In this document: piece after piece, positions 42,740-51,507 of the stretch
Numbering within the stretch: position 1 is the stretch's first letter
How the letters are laid out: each line of letters begins with the position of its first letter
Origin: UMGS1663 sp963558185
GTDB taxonomy: Bacteria; Bacillota; Clostridia; TANB77; CAG-508
Reading direction: 5' to 3'
NCBI GenBank assembly: GCA_963558185.1
Contig: CAUWFE010000003.1
Coordinates: 1-64,000 of the forward strand
DNA length: 64,000 bases
Translations under genes and position numbers: made by a program
Notes under the pieces: generated by a model
Told to the model about the DNA's origin: nothing
Database searches by the model: none
The model's input: the letters and a program-made list of their open reading frames with translations, nothing else

Positions 42740-43186
42740 TTAAACAAAAAAACAATAAATCATTCCTATAATAACAGAAGCAGAAATACCAAAAACTAAT
42801 ACAGGACCTGCAACAGTAAACATCTTTCCGCCTACACCCATAATGTATCCTTCAGATTTATATTCAATTGCAGGAGATACAATAGAATTTGCAAAACCTG
42901 TAATAGGAACTAAAGAACCTGCACCAGCAAATTTTCCAATTCTGTTGAAAATATTTAAGCCAGTTAATAATGCAGAAATACCAATTAAAATAATAGAAAC
43001 TACAGTATTACAAGCAGCAGTATCTAAACCTTGATATTTGCAAAAGAAAAAAATCAATTGACCTATACTACATATTAAACCTCCAACAAAAAAGGCTTTT
43101 ATACAATTTGTGAAAATAGGTGAATTTGGAGATTTTTTATCTACATATTCACTATATTTTTTCGGTGAATCCATTGGATTATCCAT
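42740..43186 (-). CDS. spoVAC: Stage V sporulation protein AC (SpoVAC)
   Basis: SpoVAC is a mechanosensitive membrane component of the dipicolinate channel. The 148-residue protein has a soluble N-terminus (to ~28) and about four helices with AFFVGGLICSIGQLIFFFC, GAGSLVPITGFANSIVSPAI and GKMFTVAGPVLVFGI. It shares the GxxxPxTGFxN element with SpoVAE, as usual in this family. AGGAGGTTTTATT precedes the ATG. Confidence 0.95.
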   Translation of the reverse strand: MDNPMDSPKKYSEYVDKKSPNSPIFTNCIKAFFVGGLICSIGQLIFFFCKYQGLDTAACNTVVSIILIGISALLTGLNIFNRIGKFAGAGSLVPITGFANSIVSPAIEYKSEGYIMGVGGKMFTVAGPVLVFGISASVIIGMIYCFFV

Positions 43187-43200
43187 AATAAAACCTCCTT

Positions 43201-43407
43201 TTAATCTCTATCTCTATCAATAACAAAACTTAAGTCTATATCTACAAAATATTCTGTAATTTTTTTACCAGAAACATGAGCCCTTTGATCTAAAATTTTT
43301 ACAGAAGAAATATAGTCAATAGTTTTTGAAGCTTCTGCAATAGTTTGTACAATTGCATCTTTCCAAGATACTGTAGAAGTACCAGTTACAACAATATGTT
43401 TTTCCAT
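43201..43407 (-). CDS. Dodecin-like protein leading the spoVA operon
   Basis: I start at ATG 43407 (MEKHIVVTGTST), with AAAGGATTGGTATTA upstream; the longer TTG start at 43416 is less likely. The 68-residue protein matches the dodecin pattern: VVTGTSTVSWKDAIV, ASKTIDYISSVKILDQ, then KITEYFVDIDLSFVID. Dodecins are dodecameric flavin-storing proteins. The Trp that stacks on flavin, expected just before VKILDQ, is Ser here, and the Gln expected in the last strand is Phe. So flavin binding may be lost. It is 15 bases before spoVAC, so it is the first gene of the operon. A forespore role is inference. Confidence 0.8.
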   Translation of the reverse strand: MEKHIVVTGTSTVSWKDAIVQTIAEASKTIDYISSVKILDQRAHVSGKKITEYFVDIDLSFVIDRDRD

Positions 43408-43480
43408 TAATACCAATCCTTTCTAAACAAGTTTTTCTTAAAAATATATTTACCAAATTTTCTAATTTTATACATAATTA

Positions 43481-43509
43481 TTGACATAGAATTTGATATT
43501 AAATATAAT
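43481..43509 (+). promoter_or_regulatory. Promoter of the GH18 protein gene
   Basis: TTGACA (43481-43486), 17 bases, TATAAT (43504-43509): a consensus sigma-A promoter, 36 bases before the ATG. Confidence 0.8.
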
Positions 43510-43544
43510 AGAATAAGAAATGAACAAACGAAAGGAAATAAAAA

Positions 43545-45236
43545 ATGAGTAGAAAAAGGGAAAAAAAAGTTAAAACGAATAGAATATTTATTAAAATAAT
43601 AGTTATAGCAATATTTTTAATTGCAATAATTGCTATACTACAAATAGCACCCAATTATGTAAGAGATAAAGAAACAGGAAAAATAAATATACTTATAAAT
43701 AATAATAATGTAACTAATAGCATGAAATACGATATATTTCTGCAAAATGGAATAATCTATATGTCGACAAAAGATATTGCAAATTTCCTTGATGAGAATA
43801 TTTATTATGATAATAATTATAATCAAATTTTAACTGGTTCTGACACTAAAATGGCAAGTATGCCAATTGATAAGAATGAAATGTATATTAATAGTGTAAA
43901 GCAAGAAATTAAAGGAAAAGCAATTCAAAAAGATGAAACATTTTATTTACCAGTTTCAGAAATGAACAATATTTATAATATAGAAATTGAATATATTGAG
44001 GATACAAATAGAGTAATAATAGATTCAATAAGTAGAGAAAAGAAAATGGCTAATAGTGCTGGTAACTATGATGTAAAATCTTTACCTACAAGTTTTTCAA
44101 AAACAGTGGCAAAAATAAAAAAAGGTGAAAATGTTACTATTGTAAAAGACGAAGAGAATGAGACAGACTGGATTAAAATTAGAACAAAAGATGGAATTAT
44201 AGGATATGTAAAAAAGGTTGCAAATACATATTCAGTAAGAGAAAATATGGAAAAACAAAAGCAAATAGATGGTACTATCAGTATGTTTTGGGACTATTAC
44301 TCTGAATATGCAGATGCTCCTGAAAGAACAGAAAAAATTTCTGGTGTAAATGTGGTTTCTCCTGCTTTTGCCCATTTGTCAGATGAAGAAGAGGGAGATA
44401 TAGAATTAAATATAGGAAAATCTGGTAAAGAATATATAAAATGGGCACATGATAATGAATATAGAGTATGGGCAATGGTATCAAATAATATTTCAAGTTC
44501 AAAAATTAAAGATATAACTTCAAAAATATTAAGAGATTATAAATTAAGAGAAAAATTGATAAATAATATAGTAAATATGACTTTAGAGTATGATTTAGAC
44601 GGAATAAATATAGATTTTGAAAATATATATAAAGATGATAAAGATTATTTATCAAGATTTATTATTGAACTTGCACCTAGACTTCATGAATATGGAAAAG
44701 TATTATCTGTAGATGTTACAGCACCAGATGGGGGAGACGACTGGTCACTTTGCTATGACCGCCATTTAATAGGAAAAGTAGCAGATTATTTAGTATTTAT
44801 GGCATATGACCAATATGGACAGACTTCTGATGAAGCTGGAACAACAGCAGGTGCTGACTGGGTAGAAGTCAATTTAAAGAAGTTTGTAGGAACACAAGAA
44901 GATGTAGATGCAGATAGAATTATTTTAGGTATGCCATTCTATGCAAGACAATGGAAAGAAAAAAATGGTGATATAACTAGTTCAGTAGTGTCAATGAAAT
45001 ATATTGACGAAGTTGTTCCAGAGACAGCACAAAGAACATGGTTAGAGGATAAAAAACAATACTATGTAGAATATGAAAAAGATGAAAGTAAGTGTAAAAT
45101 GTGGATAGAAGATGAAGAATCTTTAAAAGCAAAATTTGAACTTATGAAAAAATACAATTTAGCAGGTGCTGCATATTGGGCAAAAGATATGGAAAAAGAT
45201 AATACTTGGGATATGATAGCAGAGCAAATAAAATAG
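43545..45236 (+). CDS. Membrane-anchored GH18 glycoside hydrolase with copper-amine-oxidase-like and SH3 domains
   Basis: The 563-residue protein has a transmembrane signal anchor (residues ~12-33), a copper-amine-oxidase-like N-domain (about 45-165), an SH3-type domain (about 180-235, GIIGYVKKVANTYS), and a GH18 barrel (about 245-560). The barrel has the catalytic motif DGINIDFEN (acid Glu at the end), plus VDVTAPDGGDDWSLCYDR and LVFMAYDQYG. This layout resembles clostridial cell-wall and cortex-lytic N-acetylglucosaminidases of the YaaH/SleL type. It has a strong promoter of its own. AAAGGAAATAAAAA precedes the ATG. Confidence 0.87.
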   Translation: MSRKREKKVKTNRIFIKIIVIAIFLIAIIAILQIAPNYVRDKETGKINILINNNNVTNSMKYDIFLQNGIIYMSTKDIANFLDENIYYDNNYNQILTGSDTKMASMPIDKNEMYINSVKQEIKGKAIQKDETFYLPVSEMNNIYNIEIEYIEDTNRVIIDSISREKKMANSAGNYDVKSLPTSFSKTVAKIKKGENVTIVKDEENETDWIKIRTKDGIIGYVKKVANTYSVRENMEKQKQIDGTISMFWDYYSEYADAPERTEKISGVNVVSPAFAHLSDEEEGDIELNIGKSGKEYIKWAHDNEYRVWAMVSNNISSSKIKDITSKILRDYKLREKLINNIVNMTLEYDLDGINIDFENIYKDDKDYLSRFIIELAPRLHEYGKVLSVDVTAPDGGDDWSLCYDRHLIGKVADYLVFMAYDQYGQTSDEAGTTAGADWVEVNLKKFVGTQEDVDADRIILGMPFYARQWKEKNGDITSSVVSMKYIDEVVPETAQRTWLEDKKQYYVEYEKDESKCKMWIEDEESLKAKFELMKKYNLAGAAYWAKDMEKDNTWDMIAEQIK

Positions 45237-45291
45237 GTATAAAAATAATATCACTTTCATAGAATTAAACAAGCTATGGAGGTGATTTTTT

Positions 45292-46182
45292 ATGGCTTTA
45301 AAATATATCATATTAAATAAAAATAAAGGAAAATCAATAGGCAATATTTTAGGGATGGTGAAAATAGAAAATAAAGGTATGAATGTACATATTATAGAAA
45401 TTCCCAATAAAAAGAAGAAATGGACAATAAAAAAGATAAAAAAGCAAATACAAGATGATGATGTGATAATGCTGTCAAATGATTTACAAGAATACAAAAA
45501 ATATATTCCTAATAAAAATATAAAAAAAGTACAAATAAAACCATATCTACTTGAAGATATAATAAAATTTATTATAAAAAATAATAAAAGTAATTTGAAA
45601 TTAGAAATGCAAGATTTATATTTTTTATGCAAAGAATGTAACATTAAGATAATTGAGATGTTAGAATTTTTTTTAAGAAGAGTTCGAACTATAAATATTA
45701 TTGCAGAAAATATTTCAGCATATCAAAAGTGTATAGAAAAGTATCCAGAAGAAGAGGCGATGAATATTACAATTTCAAATAATTATAGGAAAAGTTTGAA
45801 AAGGGCCAAATGGGTAATTAATGTAGATATGAAATTAGAAGAAATAAAGAGGTATACTTTAAGAAGAGACGGAATATTTATACAATTACAAGATGAAAAG
45901 ATTTTAGGTTTATTAGGTTTTGAGGGAATAATAATTGATGATGTAGAAATAGATATTGCAGAAGAAATAAAAGAAAGGTATAAGAAATGGGGAATAGGGG
46001 AAATGTTTTGTGTAAAGGATTTGTATGAGAGTGACTGGACTTGTGAAACAACATACTATGAAAATGTGCAAAAAATGAAAAAAGAACAAGTAATTTTGAA
46101 AAACTTAATTGGAATTAATGGAATAATAGAAAAAGAAGAATTTAAAAATACAAAAATATCCTTGACAAATACTAAAAACTAG
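45292..46182 (+). CDS. Protein of unknown function upstream of greA
   Basis: The 296-residue protein starts after GGAGGTGATTTTTT. It is Ile- and Lys-rich with alternating beta/alpha pattern and no signal peptide or membrane segment. One segment pairs cysteines (YFLCKECNIKIIEML), and the middle reads ISNNYRKSLKRAKWVINVD, suggestive of a Rossmann-like unit but with no glycine-rich loop. I do not recognise a family. The greA promoter lies within its last codons. Confidence 0.72.
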   Translation: MALKYIILNKNKGKSIGNILGMVKIENKGMNVHIIEIPNKKKKWTIKKIKKQIQDDDVIMLSNDLQEYKKYIPNKNIKKVQIKPYLLEDIIKFIIKNNKSNLKLEMQDLYFLCKECNIKIIEMLEFFLRRVRTINIIAENISAYQKCIEKYPEEEAMNITISNNYRKSLKRAKWVINVDMKLEEIKRYTLRRDGIFIQLQDEKILGLLGFEGIIIDDVEIDIAEEIKERYKKWGIGEMFCVKDLYESDWTCETTYYENVQKMKKEQVILKNLIGINGIIEKEEFKNTKISLTNTKN

Positions 46183-46190
46183 TTTAATAT
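46162..46190 (+). promoter_or_regulatory. greA promoter inside the end of the preceding gene
   Basis: TTGACA (46162-46167), 17 bases, TAATAT (46185-46190). The -35 and most of the spacer overlap the last codons of the upstream ORF. Confidence 0.7.
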
Positions 46191-46223
46191 ATAACAGTTA
46201 GTATAGATAGAAGGTGAACTAAA

Positions 46224-46283
46224 ATGTTAGCTATTAAAAGTTGCATTTTAGTTTTATATATAAGGAGGAATAAAAATGGATGA
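46224..46283 (+). CDS. Possible 19-codon upstream ORF overlapping the greA start
   Basis: After GAAGGTGAAC, an ATG at 46224 opens [19 protein letters not shown] and stops at TGA 46281-46283, eight bases past the first base of the greA ATG in another frame. The same leader contains CTAAAATG and CATTTTAG as an 8-base inverted pair (about 46219-46251). Translation of this ORF would pass through the greA ribosome binding site, so coupling or attenuation is possible. Confidence 0.35.
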   Translation: MLAIKSCILVLYIRRNKNG

Positions 46284-46755
46284 CAATAAAGAGGTAATTT
46301 TAACACAAGAAGGATATGAAAAGCTAGAACAAGAATTAGATTATTTAAGAACTACTAAAAGAGCTGAAGTAGCTGAAAGAATAAAAGTAGCTTTAGGTTT
46401 TGGAGATTTATCTGAGAATTCAGAATATGATGAAGCTAAAACAGCTCAAGCTGATAATGAAGCTAAAATTGCAGACTTAGAAAATAAAATACGTTATGCA
46501 AAAATAATTGATGAATCAGAAATTGATACTAAAACAGTTCAAGTAGGTAATACTGTTAAAGTATTAGATATGGAATTTGATGAAGAAGAAACTTATACAA
46601 TAGTAGGTTCTACAGAAGTAGACTTATCACAAAATAGAATTTCTAATGAATCACCAATTGGAAAAGCTTTATTAGGTGCAAAGAAAAATCAAGTAGTTTC
46701 AGTTGAAGCACCAGCAGGAATTATTAAATTAAAAGTATTGTCAATTACTTTATAA
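46276..46755 (+). CDS. greA: Transcription elongation factor GreA
   Basis: GreA rescues backtracked RNA polymerase by stimulating transcript cleavage. The 159-residue protein has the N-terminal coiled coil with [17 protein letters not shown], the acidic tip [13 protein letters not shown], and the C-terminal FKBP-like domain with [34 protein letters not shown] precedes the ATG. The terminator at 46755-46784 follows at once. Confidence 0.97.
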   Translation: MDDNKEVILTQEGYEKLEQELDYLRTTKRAEVAERIKVALGFGDLSENSEYDEAKTAQADNEAKIADLENKIRYAKIIDESEIDTKTVQVGNTVKVLDMEFDEEETYTIVGSTEVDLSQNRISNESPIGKALLGAKKNQVVSVEAPAGIIKLKVLSITL

Positions 46756-46784
46756 AGTATGGTATTTTACCATGCTTTTTTTTC
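46755..46784 (+). terminator. Terminator after greA
   Basis: AAGTATGGTA pairs with TACCATGCTT (46768-46777), then a T-run. The hairpin starts at the last base of the stop codon. Confidence 0.85.
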
Positions 46785-46840
46785 ATAATATAGTAAATAT
46801 AATATATTGAAATATGTTTATAAATAATAGGAGGAGTATA

Positions 46841-47392
46841 ATGAAAGTAAAAGTGTTCAATCTTGAAAATGTAACACCAGAAGAAGTTGATAGAAAAGTA
46901 GAGAAAGTAAGAGCTATTATTTTAAATGACGAAGGAAAAGTTCTAGTAGGAAATTATGCAGGAGTATATTTATTACCAGGTGGATCTATAGATAGAGATG
47001 AAGAAGAAAAACAAGCATTAACAAGGGAAATTTTAGAGGAAACAGGTATTGAAAATGTAAACTTAGAAAATACTCCTTTTTTGAAATTACAAGCATTGGA
47101 TAGAAATTATTTTGATAGAAAAGAAAAAAGAGAATTAAACAGGCAAACTAATACAACTTTTTATTATGGAAGGACAAATAGTTCAATTGATTTAAATAAA
47201 CAACAATTAACACAAAGTGAAAAAAATAGTCGTTTTAAAATTTCATTTGAAAACTTATCAATACTTACATATTTAATTGAAAATAACAAAACTACAAATA
47301 GTAAAAAATATGTATATGAAAGAGAAATGCTTACAGTATTAAAAGAATTTGCAGAATATAGAAGAGAAAAATATATAGAAAGTGAAAGATAG
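46841..47392 (+). CDS. NUDIX hydrolase
   Basis: The start at 46841 follows AGGAGGAGTATA, giving 183 residues. The NUDIX box is intact: GGSIDRDEEEKQALTREILE followed by ETGIENV, fitting GX5EX7REUXEEXGU with its metal-binding glutamates. A C-terminal extension (about 110-183) is basic and helical. NUDIX enzymes hydrolyse nucleoside diphosphates linked to other groups. The substrate is not readable here. Confidence 0.88.
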   Translation: MKVKVFNLENVTPEEVDRKVEKVRAIILNDEGKVLVGNYAGVYLLPGGSIDRDEEEKQALTREILEETGIENVNLENTPFLKLQALDRNYFDRKEKRELNRQTNTTFYYGRTNSSIDLNKQQLTQSEKNSRFKISFENLSILTYLIENNKTTNSKKYVYEREMLTVLKEFAEYRREKYIESER

Positions 47393-47458
47393 GAAAAGTG
47401 GTTTTGTAAATACATGTCCAATGAAAACTGATTGCAATTGTGAATAAATTATATAATA

Positions 47459-47505
47459 AAAAGGTTTCAATACATATGAAAGTCATATAGTAAGTGAAAC
47501 CTTTT
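47459..47505. terminator. Bidirectional terminator between the NUDIX gene and pflA
   Basis: AAAAGGTTTCA (47459-47469) pairs with TGAAACCTTTT (47495-47505), with an inner CATATGA/TCATATAG pair. Confidence 0.75.
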
Positions 47506-47512
47506 AAAATAA

Positions 47513-48235
47513 TTAAATTTCTAATATTTTTCTAGCTTTTTCAACATCTTCATTATTAGCTGTTCGTATATTTTCTAGTGGATAATCAAAACATAATTTT
47601 TCCCACTTGAATTTTCCTAAATTGTGATATGGCAAAATTTCAACTTTTTCTACAGTATTTAAGCTTTCTATAAATTTTTTTAAATTTTTAAGATCATTTT
47701 CATCATCTGTAATTCCAGGAACAAGTACTTGTCTAATCCACATTGACTTATTATTAGTACTTAGGTAATGTGCAAATTCTAATTCATTTTTATTTGACTG
47801 ACCTGTAAGCCATATGCATTTTTCATCATTAATACATTTAATATCTAATAAAAATAAGTCAGTTAATTCAATTATTTTGGCAATTTTCTCTGTAATTGGT
47901 AAATTACCAGAAGTATCAATACAAGTATGAATATTTTGATTTTTTAATTCTTGTAAAAGCTCAATTAAAAAGTCAGCTTGTAATAATGGCTCACCACCAC
48001 TTATTGTAACGCCACCATTAGGGCATATATAATTTTTATATTTCATAATTTTTTGCATAATTTCATTAACAGAATATGTTGTACCAGCATTAATAGGCCA
48101 AGTATCTCTATTTTGACAATATTTACAATTCATATTACACCCTTGCATAAATATAACAAATCGTATTCCTGGACCATCTACAGCTCCTAAACTTTCAAAA
48201 GAATGTATTTTACCTTGAATTTCATTTTGTATCAT
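47513..48235 (-). CDS. pflA: Pyruvate formate-lyase activating enzyme
   Basis: PflA is a radical SAM enzyme that installs the glycyl radical on PflB. The 240 residues begin with IHSFESLGAVDGPGIRFVIF. They contain the cluster motif GCNMNCKYCQN (CxxxCxxC), GGVTISGGEPLLQ, and ILPYHNLGKFKWEKL. It lies downstream of pflB on the same strand with a bidirectional hairpin (48303-48347) between them. That arrangement is normal for fermentative Firmicutes. Confidence 0.96.
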   Translation of the reverse strand: MIQNEIQGKIHSFESLGAVDGPGIRFVIFMQGCNMNCKYCQNRDTWPINAGTTYSVNEIMQKIMKYKNYICPNGGVTISGGEPLLQADFLIELLQELKNQNIHTCIDTSGNLPITEKIAKIIELTDLFLLDIKCINDEKCIWLTGQSNKNELEFAHYLSTNNKSMWIRQVLVPGITDDENDLKNLKKFIESLNTVEKVEILPYHNLGKFKWEKLCFDYPLENIRTANNEDVEKARKILEI

Positions 48236-48302
48236 TTTATTGTATCCTCCACATATATTAGTATTTTAATAAAATCTTAAAAGAACTTTTAAAATCGATT
48301 AT

Positions 48303-48347
48303 AAAAAATAGAATATACTACAAAAAGTAAATATATTCTATTTTTTT
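48303..48347. terminator. Hairpin between pflB and pflA
   Basis: AAAATAGAATATA pairs with TATATTCTATTTT with A/T tails on both sides. On the minus strand it lies after pflB and would reduce read-through into pflA. Confidence 0.75.
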
Positions 48348-48352
48348 GTAAT

Positions 48353-50587
48353 TTAGAATTTTTCTTGAATTGTTCTATTAATAACATCTAATTGTTGTTC
48401 ACGTGTTAACTTAATAAAATTAACTGCATATCCAGAAACACGAATTGTAAGTTGAGGATATTTTTCTGGGTGATCCATTGCATCTAAAAGTAATGCTCTA
48501 TCAAATACATTAACATTTATATGATGGCCAGTTTGTTTAAAATAACCATCTAATAAGCTAATTAAATTGTTAACTTGTGTATCTAATTCTTTTCCTAAAG
48601 TTCCAGGAGTAATAGAAAATGTATAAGAAATACCATCTTCTGAATATTCATAAGGAAGTTTAGCAATTGAATTCATAACAGCTACAGAACCATTTGTATC
48701 TCTTCCATGAAGAGGGTTTGCACCTGGACCAAAAGGTTCACCAGCACGTCTACCGTCAGGAGTATTTCCTGTTGCTTTTCCATAAACTACATTTGAAGTA
48801 ATTGTTAAAATTGATAATGTATGTTTTGAATGTCTATATGTTTGATATTTTTGTAATTTTCTCATAAAAGTTTTAACAATATTAACAGCAATTTCATCTA
48901 CTCTATCATCATCATTACCGAATTTTGGAAAATCTCCTTCAGTTTCATAATCAACAGCAAGACCAGTTTCATCACGAATAACTTTTACTTTTGCATATTT
49001 GATAGCAGATAAAGAATCAGCTACAACAGAAAGTCCAGCAATTCCACAAGCCATTGTTCTTAATATTTCTCTATCATGTAAAGCCATTTCTAAAGCTTCA
49101 TATGAATATTTATCATGCATATAATGAATTGCGTTTAATGCTTTTATATAGATTTTAGCTACATAATCCATCATTAAATCAAATTTTTCCATTACTTCGT
49201 CATAATTTAAATATTCAGAAGTAATAGGTGAGTATTTTGGTGCAATTTGTTTTCCACTTTTTTCATCTCTACCACCATTAATTGCATAAAGTAAAGTTTT
49301 TGCAAGGTTAGCTCTTGCACCGAAGAATTGCATTTGTTTACCAATTTTCATAGCAGAAACGCAACAAGCAATTCCGTAATCATCCCCTAAAGTTACTCTC
49401 ATTAAATCATCATTTTCATATTGAATAGAAGATGTTTGAATAGAAAGTTTAGTAGTATATTTTTTAAAGTTTTCAGGTAAGTTATTAGACCATAATACTG
49501 TTAAGTTAGGTTCTGGAGCAGGGCCTAAATTAGTTAGAGTATGAAGTACTCTAAATGAGTTTTTAGTAACTAAAGTTCTACCATCAACTCCCATACCACC
49601 AATACTTTCTGTAACCCAAACAGGGTCTCCACTAAATAATTCATTATATTCAGGTGCACGTAAAAAGCGAATCATACGTAATTTCATTACAAAGTGATCC
49701 ATTAATTCTTGTGCTTGTTCTTCTGTTAAAGTTCCATTTTCTAAATCTCTTTGAATATATATATCAAGGAATGTAGAAGTTCTACCTAAACTCATAGCAG
49801 CACCATTTTGGTCTTTAGTTGCTCCTAAGTAAGCAAAATATAACCATTGGATAGCTTCTTTTGCATTAGATGCAGGAACAGAAATATCAAAACCATAACG
49901 AGCAGCCATTTTCTTTAAATCTTCTAATGCTATAATTTGGTCATGAATTTCTTCTCTTTCTCTAATTATTTCTTCAGTAAATATATCAGTATCTAAAATT
50001 TCTAATTCATGCTTTTTCTCTTCAATTAATACATCAACACCATATAATGCAACTCTTCTATAATCACCAATTATTCTACCACGACCGTATCCATCTGGTA
50101 AGCCTGTAATTAAATGTGAACTTCTAGCTGCACGTACATCTGGAGTATATACAGAGAAAACACCATCATTATGAGTTCTTCTTAAATTATTATAAATATA
50201 ATCTGTTTGTGCATCTACTTCATATCCATAAGAAGTACATGATTTTTCTACAATTTTAATACCTCCATTAGGCATTATAGCTCTTTTTAAAGGCTTATCT
50301 GTTTGAAGCCCAACTATTTCTTCTAAATCTTTATCAATATATCCTGCATCATATGCATTAACAGCAGATGGAGTTTTTGTATCTACATCTAATACTCCAT
50401 TTTTTCTTTCTTCTTCATAAAGTTTTAATACTTGATTCCATAAATTTTTTGTTTTATCAGTAGGCTTTGCTAAGAAAGAATCATCACCTAAATAAGGTGT
50501 GTAATTTGCTTGAATAAATCCTCTTACATCTATTTCTTTAGTCCATTCGCCTAAAAAATTAAATCCATTCCATTGTTTGAAATTCAT
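48353..50587 (-). CDS. pflB: Formate C-acetyltransferase (pyruvate formate-lyase)
   Basis: PFL converts pyruvate and CoA to acetyl-CoA and formate under anaerobic conditions. I start at 50587 ([13 protein letters not shown]) after AAAGGAAGGAATTTATT, giving 744 residues. The active-site pair is in [15 protein letters not shown] and the glycyl-radical loop is [15 protein letters not shown] near the C-terminus. [17 protein letters not shown] and [20 protein letters not shown] confirm PflB over other glycyl-radical enzymes. Confidence 0.98.
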   Translation of the reverse strand: MNFKQWNGFNFLGEWTKEIDVRGFIQANYTPYLGDDSFLAKPTDKTKNLWNQVLKLYEEERKNGVLDVDTKTPSAVNAYDAGYIDKDLEEIVGLQTDKPLKRAIMPNGGIKIVEKSCTSYGYEVDAQTDYIYNNLRRTHNDGVFSVYTPDVRAARSSHLITGLPDGYGRGRIIGDYRRVALYGVDVLIEEKKHELEILDTDIFTEEIIREREEIHDQIIALEDLKKMAARYGFDISVPASNAKEAIQWLYFAYLGATKDQNGAAMSLGRTSTFLDIYIQRDLENGTLTEEQAQELMDHFVMKLRMIRFLRAPEYNELFSGDPVWVTESIGGMGVDGRTLVTKNSFRVLHTLTNLGPAPEPNLTVLWSNNLPENFKKYTTKLSIQTSSIQYENDDLMRVTLGDDYGIACCVSAMKIGKQMQFFGARANLAKTLLYAINGGRDEKSGKQIAPKYSPITSEYLNYDEVMEKFDLMMDYVAKIYIKALNAIHYMHDKYSYEALEMALHDREILRTMACGIAGLSVVADSLSAIKYAKVKVIRDETGLAVDYETEGDFPKFGNDDDRVDEIAVNIVKTFMRKLQKYQTYRHSKHTLSILTITSNVVYGKATGNTPDGRRAGEPFGPGANPLHGRDTNGSVAVMNSIAKLPYEYSEDGISYTFSITPGTLGKELDTQVNNLISLLDGYFKQTGHHINVNVFDRALLLDAMDHPEKYPQLTIRVSGYAVNFIKLTREQQLDVINRTIQEKF

Positions 50588-50649
50588 AATAAATTCCTTC
50601 CTTTCTTGTTTATGTAAGGCATCAAAATACCTTACTAATATACAAAAAT

Positions 50650-50678
50650 ATATTAACATACCATTTATATTTTTGCAA
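50650..50678 (-). promoter_or_regulatory. pflB promoter
   Basis: On the minus strand TTGCAA (50678-50673), 17 bases, TAATAT (50655-50650). The rest of the 50588-50985 gap is palindromic element B. Confidence 0.6.
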
Positions 50679-50729
50679 TGGAAAATTTTGAAATTAATGT
50701 TTAATATTTTTTATAATTTTTGCTAAAAA

Positions 50730-50907
50730 GCTTTGAAATATAATCTTTAAATGAAATGACGAATGTATATGGAGAAATTTTAGAAATTCTTTGTAATTTT
50801 ATGGAAAGAGTTCACTTTTAGTGGAAGGGTGCCATAAAATAAATTAGAATTTCTTAAATTTCGTAATAAACATTAAGGAATGTAATGAAAAGATTATATT
50901 TCAAAGC
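50730..50907. mobile_element. Palindromic MITE-like element, copy B (core inverted relative to copy A)
   Basis: Perfect inverted arms GCTTTGAAATATAATCTTT (50730-50748) and its complement (50889-50907) enclose a core that is the reverse complement of the copy A core, nearly base for base (for example GTGGAAGGGTGCC here, GGCACCCTTCCAC in copy A). The arms differ from copy A at several bases, but the two arms within each copy match each other. Seven bases past the right arm is GTATTAATT, as in copies A and C. No ORF is inside. Confidence 0.8.
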
Positions 50908-50985
50908 GTTTTTTGTATTAATTAGAATAAAAAGAAAAATAATGCCCTGAAAAAAAGCATTATTTTGAAAAAGATTTATTTAGAA

Positions 50986-51318
50986 TTAATTGTTCTGTGC
51001 ATCATAAATAAGATTAGCTATTTTGTAAATCAATTTTTGATTTTTAGGAGTACATAATTTTAGTAGATCAGAAAATTCAGAATCTAAATACTTATGAGAC
51101 GCATTAGAGACACCATCTAAAATTTGTCCTTCTGAAACACCTAAAATCGAACAAATCTGTGATAGCCTGTGTAAATTTAAATGAATGCTACCACTTTCTA
51201 CTTTACTTAAATAAGCAATAGAAACGTTCATTCTTTCAGATAATTCTACTTGTGTCATTTGTCTCGATTTCCTTGCTCTTTTAATGCGTCCACCGATTAC
51301 TGAGTAATCTAAAGCCAT
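50986..51318 (-). CDS. XRE-family transcriptional regulator
   Basis: The 110-residue protein (start 51318, after AAAGGATGGTAGAT) has an N-terminal helix-turn-helix: IKRARKSRQMTQVELSERM and VSIAYLSKVESGSIHLNLH. A short C-terminal helical segment (about 75-110, DSEFSDLLKLCTPKNQKLIY) may serve for dimerisation. It resembles small SinR-like or plasmid-type repressors. The neighbours (pflB, amylase) do not point to a clear target. Confidence 0.88.
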   Translation of the reverse strand: MALDYSVIGGRIKRARKSRQMTQVELSERMNVSIAYLSKVESGSIHLNLHRLSQICSILGVSEGQILDGVSNASHKYLDSEFSDLLKLCTPKNQKLIYKIANLIYDAQNN

Positions 51319-51442
51319 ATCTACCATCCTTTCAATTTAATCAGTGATTATATTTTATAATGATAATAGAAATTTTACAAGATAATCATAGATAAAATTA
51401 GAGCTATAGTTTAAAAAAATCTCTGTAATACTATTGAAATCA

Positions 51443-51474
51443 ACTAAAAAAAATGTCATAAATTTATGACATTT
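51443..51474 (-). terminator. Terminator of the amylase gene
   Basis: A perfect palindrome at 51451-51474 (half-site AAATGTCATAAA) is followed on the minus strand by eight T, 34 bases past the amylase stop. Confidence 0.75.
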
Positions 51475-51507
51475 AATATGGGGTTTAAGTTAACTTGAAA
51501 CTATAAG

